A stretch of 64,000 nucleotides of DNA. Source: Novosphingobium sp. PP1Y. Its GTDB lineage: Bacteria > Pseudomonadota > Alphaproteobacteria > Sphingomonadales > Sphingomonadaceae. The DNA lies in the NCBI RefSeq assembly GCF_000253255.1, contig NC_015583.1:992001-1056000 (forward strand), read 5' to 3'. The translations under genes were made by a program, and so were the position numbers. Shown here piece by piece: positions 1 to 8,466 of the stretch. The notes below the pieces were generated by a model. The model had not been told where the DNA came from. It was given only the letters and a program-made list of their open reading frames with translations, and made no database searches. Each line of letters starts with the position of its first letter. The stretch's first letter is position 1.

Positions 1-730
1 AGTTGGTCACTCCGGCTTGCGATGCCCGGGCCATGAGGGCCGCGGTCTGCTCGCCGTCACCGGCGATGGCGATTTCCACCGGCACAGGTGGTTTGAAGCC
101 CTGCATGCGCAGGCGCGCCAAGGCATCGATCAGCACGTCATAGCCCTTCACCGGGTGGAGTCTGCCAAGGCTCCCCAGGCGTAGCGGTTCTCCCGGAGAC
201 CATGCCCTGGCCTCGGGCATGGCGGGATCGGCGAAGTAGATCGGCCAGGTTTCGAGGCGTCCGATTGGAACTTTCAGGCGCTCTGCGGTGAGTTCTGCAA
301 CCGACTGCGAGTCCGCCACCCATAGCCGGGCGCGGCCCTGCAACTGTCGCATGAGCCGCCGGTTCCATGGCTTGAGAAACGCGGCATGCTGCCATGAAAC
401 CACCGGCAGGCCGAGCATGGGGCCGACAATCAGCCCGAGGATCGTCGCGCGGCTGAGTGAAGTCCACAGGTGGGTCGCTCCCCAGCCGCGCACTTCCTTC
501 ATGAGCCATCGGGCGGCGGCGAAGTGGTCGGTTTCACCACCATCGCGCACCGATGGTTCTAGGCCGGCGGTGATCATGGGCGGCAGGGCGCGGCCGTCGC
601 GACGGGTGAGGGCGAAGACGCGAACGTCGGCACCTGCGTCGCGCAGGACTTGTGTTACCGCGGGAACCGGAAGAGCCGCGCCGCCGCCCTCGACGGAGTT
701 GATGACATAGGCGATGCGCGGACGCGTCAT
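1..730 (-). CDS. Glycosyltransferase, GT4-like, N-terminal part (truncated by window edge)
   Basis: This reading frame enters from the left edge, so only the first 243 codons are visible and the C-terminal donor-binding domain is missing. The protein starts MTRPRIAYVINSVEGGGAA, the Rossmann-like beginning of a GT-B glycosyltransferase. Further on it has HLWTSLSRATILG, VSWQHAAFLKPWNR and LGSLGRLHPVKGYDVLIDAL, the last being the linker into the second domain of family 4 enzymes. It would transfer a sugar from a nucleotide donor during extracellular polysaccharide synthesis at the inner membrane. Its ATG overlaps the TGA of the upstream flippase gene (ATGA), so the two are probably translationally coupled. 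The acceptor and the sugar cannot be told from this fragment. Confidence 0.8.
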   Translation of the reverse strand, partial: MTRPRIAYVINSVEGGGAALPVPAVTQVLRDAGADVRVFALTRRDGRALPPMITAGLEPSVRDGGETDHFAAARWLMKEVRGWGATHLWTSLSRATILGLIVGPMLGLPVVSWQHAAFLKPWNRRLMRQLQGRARLWVADSQSVAELTAERLKVPIGRLETWPIYFADPAMPEARAWSPGEPLRLGSLGRLHPVKGYDVLIDALARLRMQGFKPPVPVEIAIAGDGEQTAALMARASQAGVTN

Positions 731-2109
731 AGCTTCCTGCTGCTGTGCCAGACGAAGAAGACCAGCAGGCTGCTGGCCAGCAGTGCCTGCCCCACGGCCT
801 GGATTCCTGCTCCCATCAGCCCGTAGCGGTGCAGCAGCCAGGGCAGCACAGGAAGGAACACGAGGCTGGAAAAAAGATTGGCGCTCATCGATCGGGCCGG
901 GTGCCCCAGCGCGGAGATTGCCGAAGTGCAGGGCGGCCCGACGAGGGCGATCCCGCGCGCGGCAACCAGGACTACCATCAAGGTAGACGCCGCGGCAAAG
1001 GCCGGGCCCGCAAGCAGTCCGACGATGGCGGCAGGGAAGGCCGCGACGATCACCACGACCGGGAGCGCGGCGAGGAGGCTGATCCCGACCACTTTGGCGA
1101 GGGTTTGGCGTAGCGGCTTGCCGCCGCCGCCGCCTGCTACGATGTGAGCCAGCTCGGCGTAAGAAGTGTTGCCCAGGATCTGGGCGGGCTGTGCAATGAT
1201 GACAGTGGCGCGCTGGGCGACAGCGAAGAGGCCTGCAGAGGCGGGCCCCATGATCCAGCCGACGATCAGCGGCGCGATCCGGCCGGCCAGTTCGCTGAGT
1301 GTGACATCGGCATTGCTGGCGATCAGGAAGCGCCAGATCCCCGGGTTTTCCAGCGCGACTTCACCGGCCTGCGGGTTCCACAGGCTCGCCCCCAGGCGGC
1401 GCGCGGCGAACCAGAAACCCATCGCCCACAGGACCGCGAATTCGGCAAGGGCGGCCAGCAGCCAGACGACCAGGAACGACTTGATGCCCCATCCGAAGGC
1501 AATCACGATCAGGGCCCCGCCGAGGCGCACGATGGGCTGGACGAGGTTATGGAGCCCGATCAGGTCGAACCGCCCGATCAACTGGAGATAGCCTGAAGGG
1601 GTCGAACGGACCGAACCGAGCACTGCGAAGGAATAGACCTGTGCGAAAGCCATGGCCTTGGGTGGCCAGCCCAGATGCGGACCGACGAACTGCGCCAGTG
1701 CCATGGCAGAAACGATCGCAAGGGCACCGCCCGCAAGTTCCACCCCGGCGCCGAAGCGCAGCAGACGGCCGAGCCGGTGGTTGTCGCCTTCGCGATCGGC
1801 CTCTGCACCGTAGCGCACGATGGCCTGCCAAGAGGGGAATTCCACGATGCCGCAAACCGTGGTGACATAGGCATGAACGAGCACCAGCACCCCGTACTCG
1901 GTCGGTCCGAGGAAGCGCGTTGCCAGAACGAGGTAGATGAGGCTGATCAGGCCCGCCCCGGCCTTGCCCCCCACGACGAGTCCAAGCCCCTTGAAAATAC
2001 GTTGGATTCGGCCGACGTGCGGCTCGACTTCGGTAGGCAAGCAGGAATCCCGGAATTGGTCAGTTTCGCCCTGTGAGGCGGGGCCCATTTGCAACAAATG
2101 CGCGCCCAT
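727..2109 (-). CDS. Polysaccharide flippase, Wzx/MATE-like (oligosaccharide exporter)
   Basis: An integral membrane protein of about 460 residues with roughly a dozen hydrophobic segments. It begins with a short cytoplasmic stretch and then GLGLVVGGKAGAGLISL, the usual opening of the polysaccharide-specific MOP/MATE superfamily. It is expected to flip lipid-linked repeat units across the inner membrane. It lies between a TagF-like transferase upstream and a glycosyltransferase downstream on the same strand, which fits a surface-polysaccharide operon. The start is uncertain: an ATG at 2184 would overlap the upstream gene by 47 bases. I chose the ATG at 2109, which lies just past that gene's stop, but no candidate has a convincing ribosome-binding site. 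Confidence 0.8.
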   Translation of the reverse strand: MGAHLLQMGPASQGETDQFRDSCLPTEVEPHVGRIQRIFKGLGLVVGGKAGAGLISLIYLVLATRFLGPTEYGVLVLVHAYVTTVCGIVEFPSWQAIVRYGAEADREGDNHRLGRLLRFGAGVELAGGALAIVSAMALAQFVGPHLGWPPKAMAFAQVYSFAVLGSVRSTPSGYLQLIGRFDLIGLHNLVQPIVRLGGALIVIAFGWGIKSFLVVWLLAALAEFAVLWAMGFWFAARRLGASLWNPQAGEVALENPGIWRFLIASNADVTLSELAGRIAPLIVGWIMGPASAGLFAVAQRATVIIAQPAQILGNTSYAELAHIVAGGGGGKPLRQTLAKVVGISLLAALPVVVIVAAFPAAIVGLLAGPAFAAASTLMVVLVAARGIALVGPPCTSAISALGHPARSMSANLFSSLVFLPVLPWLLHRYGLMGAGIQAVGQALLASSLLVFFVWHSSRKL

Positions 2110-2137
2110 GACCAGAGACTTGATGCGCTTGCCGCGA

Positions 2138-3331
2138 TCAGGCCGATACGAGGTGCAAATGACGCCGGGATCTTTCGCGCCCATGCGTAAAGTCGACGAT
2201 GGCCATAGCGGCCCGGACCGAGGACGGCGTGTTGGTCAGATCGAAGCTTTCAGCGAACATCTCTTCCTGAATCCGCCGGTAGTGCGTTTCGTGCAGGTCC
2301 TCGGCCCGGGATAGGGCTGCCGAAAGCTGGTCGGGGCTGACGATCACTTCGCCGGCGCGCCAGTGATGGAAGTTGGGATCACCGGTCCAGTCATGCTGCT
2401 GCGAATTGAGGAAGATACACGGGCGCGGCCGCAGGAGGAACTCGTAGACCTGGCTGCTGGCGTCGCCAAGATAGAGGTCGGCCCCCAGGGTATAAGTCAT
2501 GTCGGTGGAGGCGCGGCTGCCCAGATCGACATGGATGTTGTCGCCGCGAAGGAAGCGTTGCGGAATTTCTCCGGCCCGGTCGATGGTGAGCTTGTCGATC
2601 GTCACCACGAAACTGCGCTGGAAGAGCATGACGTGCGGGGCAAAGATCAGGCCGAGGCGATCGTTGTCCATGAAGTGCTCGAAAACGCGGTGCCCGTGCT
2701 TGTACCAGGAGGACAGGTGGGGCGAAGGATGCGGGTTGTAGATCACCGTCTGTTGCATGTCCGGCATGAAGCGATGCGGCATCTTGTCGCGTGCAAGGTC
2801 GAATTTCGGATAGCCGACGATGGTGATTGCCTCCGGTGAAACCTGGGCTTCCCGGATCAGGCGGTCGCGGATCTTGGGCCCGGAACACAGGACGTGATCG
2901 AAGCCCGCACTGGCCTTGTCGAAGCCGATCGCCCGGTCGCCCGCGCCATGCCGGGTGTGGATGATCGCAAGGTCGCGAAGACCGTACCGGGTCTTTAGAA
3001 GGAGCGAGGTCTTCTCAGCAACGACGAGGACGTCGAGCTTGCGGAAGAAGTCGAGATTGTCGCGGTAGATCAGGATTTTCTGTGCCGGGATGACCTTGCC
3101 CAGCAGCCGGTCGAGACGGCGCGTCGCGGCGCAGGGTTCAAGCTGCACATGCTCGATCCGCGTGCCGATCCGATCGCCTCCGATGCGCATGACTTCGCGG
3201 GTCAATGCGGCATTTGTGGTGGCAACCACGATCTCGCCTTCGAAGCCGCCATCGGCGAGCGCCATTGCGATCGGCAGACTGTGGGCAATCTGATGGATCT
3301 GGTCGTGGTTGAACAGGAAACCGATGCGCAT
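2138..3331 (-). CDS. CDP-glycerol glycerophosphotransferase-like protein (TagF-type GT-B fold)
   Basis: About 397 residues. The N-terminus, MRIGFLFNHDQIHQIAHSL, is the natural start; an in-frame extension to 3448 reads as non-conserved low-quality sequence. The C-terminal half has VIYNPHPSPHLSSWYKHG and GDASSQVYEFLLRPRPCIFL, which resemble the phosphate- and nucleotide-binding signature of TagF-type polyol-phosphate transferases. The family adds glycerol-phosphate or related units to surface polymers. Related genes occur in capsule loci of many Gram-negative bacteria with unknown acceptors. It is the first visible gene of a leftward group followed by a flippase and a glycosyltransferase. Family assignment is moderate and the exact substrate is unknown. 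Confidence 0.65.
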   Translation of the reverse strand: MRIGFLFNHDQIHQIAHSLPIAMALADGGFEGEIVVATTNAALTREVMRIGGDRIGTRIEHVQLEPCAATRRLDRLLGKVIPAQKILIYRDNLDFFRKLDVLVVAEKTSLLLKTRYGLRDLAIIHTRHGAGDRAIGFDKASAGFDHVLCSGPKIRDRLIREAQVSPEAITIVGYPKFDLARDKMPHRFMPDMQQTVIYNPHPSPHLSSWYKHGHRVFEHFMDNDRLGLIFAPHVMLFQRSFVVTIDKLTIDRAGEIPQRFLRGDNIHVDLGSRASTDMTYTLGADLYLGDASSQVYEFLLRPRPCIFLNSQQHDWTGDPNFHHWRAGEVIVSPDQLSAALSRAEDLHETHYRRIQEEMFAESFDLTNTPSSVRAAMAIVDFTHGRERSRRHLHLVSA

Positions 3332-3489
3332 GGTCACATGACGGCGCGCTTCGCGGCAATCCTCAGTCACGAGCAAAATAAATTTTTCGAAGAACGATTT
3401 CGCCTCTGGCCGGCACGGGTTTCGTCCCGCGACTGCGGAGCGGGTCAAGCGGCGGCGTCCTTGTGCCAGAGCTATTGGGAACCGTATCG

Positions 3490-4509
3490 ATGAGGATGCT
3501 TCGCCTCGCCGCCGTAGCGGCGGTGTTCAGCGTATTGGCTGTCAATGTGACAGGTGGAGCGCCTGCCGCAGTCGCACCCGCGGCCGGGCAGCCCATATCG
3601 GTTGAGCTTCCTTCCGAACTCTCCGTCATGACCTATAACGTGAAGGGCTTGCCCTGGCCGATTGCCTTGGGGCGTTCCTCTGCACTGATGGAGATCGGTC
3701 GCCGGTTCCGGCACCTTCGCGCGCTGGGAAAGCAGCCCCACGTCGTGCTGCTGCAGGAGGCGTTCATTCCCGAAGCGAAGGCCCTGGGCGCCATCGGAGG
3801 TTATGCCTACATGGTGACCGGCCCCCAGCCGCGCGATTCATCGGCGGTGCCGACGCCGACGCTGGATCAGGATTTCCGCGCCAGGCTTCATTGGGGCAAG
3901 GGTGAGGGCGAAGGAAAATGGGTGGACAGCGGGCTGGTGATCCTGTCCGACTATCCCATCGTCGCGACCGCGAAAATGGCCTTTCCGCAAGACGCCTGCG
4001 CCGGGTATGACTGCCTTGCAACCAAAGGTGCCGTGCTGGCGCGGATCAAGGTTCCCGGCGTCGAAACGCCGGTGACGGTCGTCGACACCCATCTCAATTC
4101 CCGTCATGCATCGGGTGTTTCCACGCAGCGCGCGAACGAGGCCTATGCCTGGCAGGTCGGGGCGCTGCGACAATTCGTGGCGAAGCAGGTCGATCCCGAA
4201 TCCGACGTCATCTTCGGCGGCGACTTCAATCTAGGACATGACACCGACCGCCTCGCCGCCGCATCGCGTGACGGCGGCCTTCTCCCCGGCAGTCAGGAAG
4301 CCATTGCCACGATCGGGGGGCGAGCCGATACGCGCTCGGACACCGACTTCGGCTTGGTCCGCAACCGCGCCAAGGACAAGGAGTACTTCCGGGCGGGGAA
4401 GGGCGCGCATTTGCAACTGACTGGTTTCGATATCCCTTTCGGTGTCGATGAAGGCGGCTTCTCTCTCTCGGATCATCTGGGCTTCGTCGCCGACTTCAAG
4501 CTTCGCTGA
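3490..4509 (+). CDS. Secreted endonuclease/exonuclease/phosphatase-family hydrolase
   Basis: A 339-residue protein with a clear signal peptide (MRMLRLAAVAAVFSVLAVNV, then an Ala-rich cleavage region). The mature part has the EEP-fold motifs in order: MTYNVKGLPWP, LLQEAF (metal-binding Glu), DTHLNS (catalytic His region), GGDFNLGHD (Asp/Asn pair) and SDHLGF (C-terminal Asp-His). Exported members include sphingomyelinase C-like phosphodiesterases and nucleases, so it probably cleaves phosphodiesters outside the cytoplasm. The ATG at 3490 is preferred over 3463 because only this start puts the signal peptide at the N-terminus. It is divergent from the polysaccharide genes and stands alone before maeB. 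The substrate cannot be read from the sequence. Confidence 0.8.
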   Translation: MRMLRLAAVAAVFSVLAVNVTGGAPAAVAPAAGQPISVELPSELSVMTYNVKGLPWPIALGRSSALMEIGRRFRHLRALGKQPHVVLLQEAFIPEAKALGAIGGYAYMVTGPQPRDSSAVPTPTLDQDFRARLHWGKGEGEGKWVDSGLVILSDYPIVATAKMAFPQDACAGYDCLATKGAVLARIKVPGVETPVTVVDTHLNSRHASGVSTQRANEAYAWQVGALRQFVAKQVDPESDVIFGGDFNLGHDTDRLAAASRDGGLLPGSQEAIATIGGRADTRSDTDFGLVRNRAKDKEYFRAGKGAHLQLTGFDIPFGVDEGGFSLSDHLGFVADFKLR

Positions 4510-4677
4510 CGCCCGATATTCCTGCGGCCTTGTACCGGTCGTGGTGCGAAAGGCGGCAGGACCTGCCAAAAACCGATACTATCTGTGCTTCCGGGAAGGT
4601 TCGAGGTTGAAAAGTGCGCGACTCTCGTCTGTGGAGGCGCAGACCATTTGACATGCGAACCGGAGTTCTAACGCACC

Positions 4678-6960
4678 ATGGACGAAAACCTGCGCAAGGC
4701 GGCTCTCGAATACCACCTTTTCCCGCAGCCGGGAAAGCTGAGGATCGAGCCGACCAAGCGCATGGTCAACCAGCGCGACCTTGCCCTGGCCTATTCGCCC
4801 GGCGTTGCAGCACCTTGCGAGGAGATCGCCGCGGATCCGGACAAGGCGGCTGACTACACCGCGCGCGGCAATCTCGTTGCGGTCATCTCGAACGGTACGG
4901 CAGTGCTGGGCCTGGGAGCGATCGGTGCGCTTGCTTCCAAGCCGGTGATGGAAGGCAAGGCGGTCCTCTTCAAGAAGTTTGCGGATATCGACGTCTTCGA
5001 CATCGAAGTCGACACGACCGACCCAGACCGGTTCGTCGATGCCGTCTCCTTGCTCGAGCCGACCTTCGGCGGCATCAATCTTGAGGATATCAAGGCCCCG
5101 GAATGCTTCGCCATCGAGGCGGCATTGCGCGAGCGGATGAACATTCCGGTCTTCCACGACGATCAGCACGGCACTGCCATCGTCGTGGCTGCCGCGGTGC
5201 GCAATGCGCTGGTCCTGCAGGGCAAGAGCCTTGGCGAGGCCAAGCTGGTGACGTCGGGCGCCGGAGCTGCCGCGCTCGCCTGCGTCGACCTGCTGGTATC
5301 GATGGGCCTGCCCGCCGAGAACGTCACGCTGACCGACAAGGACGGCGTGATCCACGCAGGGCGCGAAGGCATGTTGCCGAACATGGCGCGCTACGCCCGC
5401 CAGACCGATGCGCGTACCCTGCCGGAAGTTCTGCCCGGCGCGAATGTGTTTCTCGGCCTGTCCGCGCCCGGCGTGCTCAAGCCCGAATGGCTGCCGCTCC
5501 TGGCCGACAAGCCGCTGATCTTCGCGCTGGCCAATCCCGAGCCGGAGATCCTGCCCGACATCGCGCGCGCCTCGCGACCCGATGCCATCATCGCCACGGG
5601 CCGCTCCGACTTTCCCAACCAGGTCAACAACGTCCTGTGCTTCCCTTACATCTTCCGCGGCGCGCTGGACGTCGGGGCGACGACGATCAACGAGGAGATG
5701 AAGGTCGCCGCAGCCGAGGCGATTGCCTCGCTGGCCCGTCTCCCCGCCCATGAAAGCGTCGCGCAGGCTTATGGCGGACGCAAGCTGGCCTTCGGGCCGG
5801 AATACATCATTCCCACGCCGTTTGATCCGCGCCTGATCGCCGAGATCGCCCCGGCAGTGGCCAAGGCGGCGATGGACAGCGGCGTGGCCCGCCGTCCGCT
5901 CGACCTTGAAGTCTATCGTCGCTCGCTGGCGCAGAAGAATACCCGTTCCGCGCAGCTGATGATGCCGGTATTTGAGGCAGCACGCGGATCGCAGACGCGT
6001 ATCGCCTATGGTGAAGGCGAGGACGAGCGTGTCCTGCGCGCAGTGCAGGACGTTCTGGACGACGGCATCGCCCGCCCGGTCATCGTGGCGCGCCGCCGCA
6101 TTCTCGAACGACGCCTTCCTGAACTCGGCCTGCGCTTTGAGCTCGACCGCGATGTCGAGGTGATCGATCCGGAGACCGATCACGCGATCATCGAACCGCT
6201 GGTCGAGGCCTATCGCAATGTTGCAGGCCGCAAGGGCGTGCCGGCGCCCGAAATCGTGCGCCATATCTATCGTCGCCCTACCGTGACCGCCGCGATGCTC
6301 CTGCGTACCGGTCAGGTCGATGCTGCCCTTGTCGGCGGCAACTCGGAATACTGGGGGCAGATGGAATACGTGCTGCGGATCATCGACCGCGCGCCGGGTG
6401 CGCAGCGCGTCTATGCGCTTTCAGGCCTGATCCTCGATGCCGGTGCGCTGTTCATCACCGATACGCACATGGTACCCGAGCCGACGCCCGAGCAGATCGC
6501 CGAAATGACCTTGCTGGCAAGCAGGGAGATCCGGCACTTCGGCCTGGAGCCGCGCGTTGCCCTGCTCTCGCACTCCAACTTCGGTGCCTCGCACAGCCCC
6601 AGTGCCCGCAAGATGCGGGCCGCGCTGGCCATGCTGCGCGAAAAGGCGCCCGATTTGGCAGTCGACGGCGAGATGCATGCCGACGCCGCGCTCTCGCAGC
6701 CGCTGCGTGAAAGGCTGGTGCCGGATACCCGTTTCGAAGGGCCAGCGAATCTATTGGTCATGCCCAACCTCGATGCAGCGAACATCACGCTCACCGCGCT
6801 CGGCGCTTCGTCTAGCTCACCGACCGTCGGGCCGATGCTGATGGGTCTGTCGCGCCCGATCCACGTCATGACCCCCAGCATGACCTCGCGCTCAGTCCTC
6901 AACATGACGACCATCGCCGTGTCCGAGGCCATGAACCGCGACCGCGCAAAGGGTGCGTAA
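4678..6960 (+). CDS. maeB: NADP-dependent malic enzyme with C-terminal phosphotransacetylase-like domain
   Basis: This 760-residue protein has the hybrid MaeB architecture. Residues ~1-430 are the malic enzyme: AYSPGVAAPC, FHDDQHGTAIV and the nucleotide-binding TSGAGAAALACVDLL are all present. From ~435 to the end is a phosphotransacetylase-like domain (FGASHSPSARKM, SSSPTVGPMLMGL). Malic enzyme decarboxylates malate to pyruvate with NADP reduction; in MaeB proteins the Pta-like domain is usually regulatory, binding acetyl-CoA, rather than catalytic. The length matches the family. A GGAG lies 12 bases before the ATG. The gene is monocistronic, flanked by unrelated genes, and serves central carbon metabolism: it can draw off C4 acids formed by ring cleavage of aromatics. 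Confidence 0.95.
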   Translation: MDENLRKAALEYHLFPQPGKLRIEPTKRMVNQRDLALAYSPGVAAPCEEIAADPDKAADYTARGNLVAVISNGTAVLGLGAIGALASKPVMEGKAVLFKKFADIDVFDIEVDTTDPDRFVDAVSLLEPTFGGINLEDIKAPECFAIEAALRERMNIPVFHDDQHGTAIVVAAAVRNALVLQGKSLGEAKLVTSGAGAAALACVDLLVSMGLPAENVTLTDKDGVIHAGREGMLPNMARYARQTDARTLPEVLPGANVFLGLSAPGVLKPEWLPLLADKPLIFALANPEPEILPDIARASRPDAIIATGRSDFPNQVNNVLCFPYIFRGALDVGATTINEEMKVAAAEAIASLARLPAHESVAQAYGGRKLAFGPEYIIPTPFDPRLIAEIAPAVAKAAMDSGVARRPLDLEVYRRSLAQKNTRSAQLMMPVFEAARGSQTRIAYGEGEDERVLRAVQDVLDDGIARPVIVARRRILERRLPELGLRFELDRDVEVIDPETDHAIIEPLVEAYRNVAGRKGVPAPEIVRHIYRRPTVTAAMLLRTGQVDAALVGGNSEYWGQMEYVLRIIDRAPGAQRVYALSGLILDAGALFITDTHMVPEPTPEQIAEMTLLASREIRHFGLEPRVALLSHSNFGASHSPSARKMRAALAMLREKAPDLAVDGEMHADAALSQPLRERLVPDTRFEGPANLLVMPNLDAANITLTALGASSSSPTVGPMLMGLSRPIHVMTPSMTSRSVLNMTTIAVSEAMNRDRAKGA

Positions 6961-7116
6961 GAAGTTCGATCAGGAGGTGCCTTGCGAGAAATCGCACTGC
7001 ATCGGAAGCGAAGTGCCCCTTCGGGTTTAGCGACTGAGCGATCTCAGGAAAGGTGCCGGACTTGTGGCGCGGGGATCGGCGCTTGTCCGCGTGCTGCGGA
7101 TCTGATATTTCCATAG

Positions 7117-7135
7117 TTCTCGAATCATCGGAGAA
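7117..7135. promoter_or_regulatory. Candidate ArsR operator dyad overlapping the arsR ribosome-binding site
   Basis: TTCTC (7117-7121) and GAGAA (7131-7135) form an inverted repeat with a 9-base spacer. The right arm contains the GGAGA that serves arsR. Autorepression by ArsR at its own leader is known for the family. The arms are short, so the site itself is only a suggestion. Confidence 0.3.
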
Positions 7136-7139
7136 TGTA

Positions 7140-7478
7140 GTGCAAGCCGAAATCGTGATCCGCGCACTTTCTGCGCTGGCCCAGGAGCATCGCCTGGCGG
7201 CCTTCAGGCTGCTGGTGCAGGCCGGTGAGGAAGGCATTGCCGCTGGTGCGCTTGCGGAAAAACTCGAGGTGCCGGCCTCCTCGATGAGCTTCCACCTTGC
7301 TCAACTGGCCAATGCCGGGCTTGTCAGCCAGAGACGTGAAAGTCGCTCGATCATCTATTCGGCAGACTATTCGGCGATGAACGGCCTGATGGAATATCTC
7401 ACGGAAAACTGCTGCGGCGGTATTCCCTGCGGTCAGGAAACAACCTGCAATAGCGAAGCGAAGAGGAGGACGGCCTGA
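7140..7478 (+). CDS. arsR: ArsR-family arsenic-responsive repressor
   Basis: A winged-helix repressor of 112 residues, the first gene of the arsenic operon. I start it at GTG 7140 because GGAGA sits about 6 bases upstream and the protein then opens directly with the first helix (VIRALSALAQEHRLAAFRLL). The recognition helix region is LEVPASSMSFHLAQLANAGLV. The metal site is visible at the C-terminus: Cys91, Cys92, Cys97 and Cys103 in NCCGGIPCGQETTC. This resembles the C-terminal three-cysteine As(III) site of Acidithiobacillus-type ArsR rather than the CVC helix of plasmid R773 ArsR. It presumably releases the operon promoter on binding arsenite. Its stop overlaps the arsI start codon (ATGA). 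Confidence 0.88.
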   Translation: MQAEIVIRALSALAQEHRLAAFRLLVQAGEEGIAAGALAEKLEVPASSMSFHLAQLANAGLVSQRRESRSIIYSADYSAMNGLMEYLTENCCGGIPCGQETTCNSEAKRRTA

Positions 7479-7957
7479 TGAAGCGTTTTCACGTTCACGT
7501 CGGTGTCAGCGACATCGATCGCTCGATCGCCTTTTACAGCAGCTTATTCGGTAGCGCGCCGACAGTGACGAAGCCCGACTACGCGAAGTGGATGCTCGAG
7601 GATCCTTGCGTCAACTTTGCCATTTCGCATCGCGACGGCGCGGCCAAGGGAATCGAGCATGTCGGCATGCAAGTCGACGACAGGGCGGAACTTGCCGAGG
7701 TCCAGGGGCGGATTGAGGCGGCGGACGGTCCTGTCCTCGATGAAGGCGCGACGACTTGCTGTTATGCGAGGTCGGAAAAGAGCTGGATTGCAGATCCCGA
7801 TGGCGTCGTCTGGGAAGCCTTCCTCACCGAGGGCGACAGCACGACATATGGCGGTTCGCCAGATCTGGGCGGTCTCGTTTCCGGCAAGGCGGACCAGAGC
7901 GCTTGCTGCGTCCCGCAGGTTGTTGCCGCGCCTGCCTCGTCCCCATCCTGCTGCTAG
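7478..7957 (+). CDS. arsI: ArsI/CadI-family C-As lyase (VOC-fold dioxygenase)
   Basis: A 159-residue single-unit vicinal-oxygen-chelate protein. ArsI enzymes use Fe(II) and oxygen to break the carbon-arsenic bond of trivalent methyl- and aryl-arsenicals. The signature is intact: likely metal ligands His7, His61 and Glu113, and the vicinal pair Cys94-Cys95 in TTCCYA that binds the organoarsenical. The shorter-named CadI relatives share this fold. The C-terminal tail adds more cysteines (SACCVPQ and SPSCC at the end), possibly a second thiol site. It is coupled to arsR by an ATGA overlap and ends 8 bases before arsC. No arsM or arsP gene is seen nearby, so the substrate would be environmental organoarsenicals. 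Confidence 0.85.
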   Translation: MKRFHVHVGVSDIDRSIAFYSSLFGSAPTVTKPDYAKWMLEDPCVNFAISHRDGAAKGIEHVGMQVDDRAELAEVQGRIEAADGPVLDEGATTCCYARSEKSWIADPDGVVWEAFLTEGDSTTYGGSPDLGGLVSGKADQSACCVPQVVAAPASSPSCC

Positions 7958-7965
7958 AGGGTGTC

Positions 7966-8466
7966 ATGAGCCACACACCACTGAATGTGCTGTTCCTTTG
8001 CACCGGTAATTCGGCACGCTCAATCCTCGCCGAAGCTATCCTCAACCACGAAGGCAAGGAGCATTTCCGGGCTTATAGCGCGGGCAGTCAGCCGGTGGGC
8101 ACGGTCAATCCATGGGCGATCCATACGCTGGAAACGCTCGGGTATCCGGTTGATGGCTATCGCTCCAAGAGCTGGAGCGAGTTCATCGACGGACCGGAAT
8201 TCGATCTGGTGTTCACCGTTTGTGACAATGCTGCGGCGGAAAGCTGCCCTGTCTGGCCCGGCAGGCCGATAACCGCGCATTGGGGCATCCCCGATCCGGC
8301 CGCAGTCCAGGGGCACGATGCCGAAAAGGCCGCGGCGTTTCTGGAAGCCTACCGCATGCTCAAGCGGCGAATCGACCTGCTGCTTGCACTGCCGATTGCC
8401 AGCCTTGAAAAGATGGCTCTGCACGAGACTCTTCACGCCATAGGCCGGGACGCCGATCACCAATGA
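7966..8466 (+). CDS. arsC: Arsenate reductase, LMW protein tyrosine phosphatase type
   Basis: A 166-residue cytoplasmic reductase of arsenate to arsenite. It has the low-molecular-weight phosphatase P-loop CTGNSARS (Cys12, Arg18) near the N-terminus and the resolving-cysteine loop TVCDNAAAESCPVWPG typical of ArsC enzymes of the thioredoxin- or glutaredoxin-coupled class. The ATG at 7966 is chosen because it opens with MSHTPLNVLFLCTGNSA. An upstream in-frame extension only overlaps arsI. The stop overlaps the start of the arsenite transporter (ATGA), so product and exporter are coupled. Confidence 0.93.
   Translation: MSHTPLNVLFLCTGNSARSILAEAILNHEGKEHFRAYSAGSQPVGTVNPWAIHTLETLGYPVDGYRSKSWSEFIDGPEFDLVFTVCDNAAAESCPVWPGRPITAHWGIPDPAAVQGHDAEKAAAFLEAYRMLKRRIDLLLALPIASLEKMALHETLHAIGRDADHQ

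Noticed and set aside
4579..6264. A 561-codon open frame on the minus strand opposite maeB
   Set aside because: It is the antisense shadow of a GC-rich gene with a clear function; the translation is rich in Arg, His and Gly with no recognisable domain.
7966..8466. Reading the arsC product as a protein tyrosine phosphatase acting in polysaccharide control
   Set aside because: The arsenic operon context and the second-cysteine loop CDNAAAESCPVW are typical of arsenate reductases, not of Wzb-type phosphatases.
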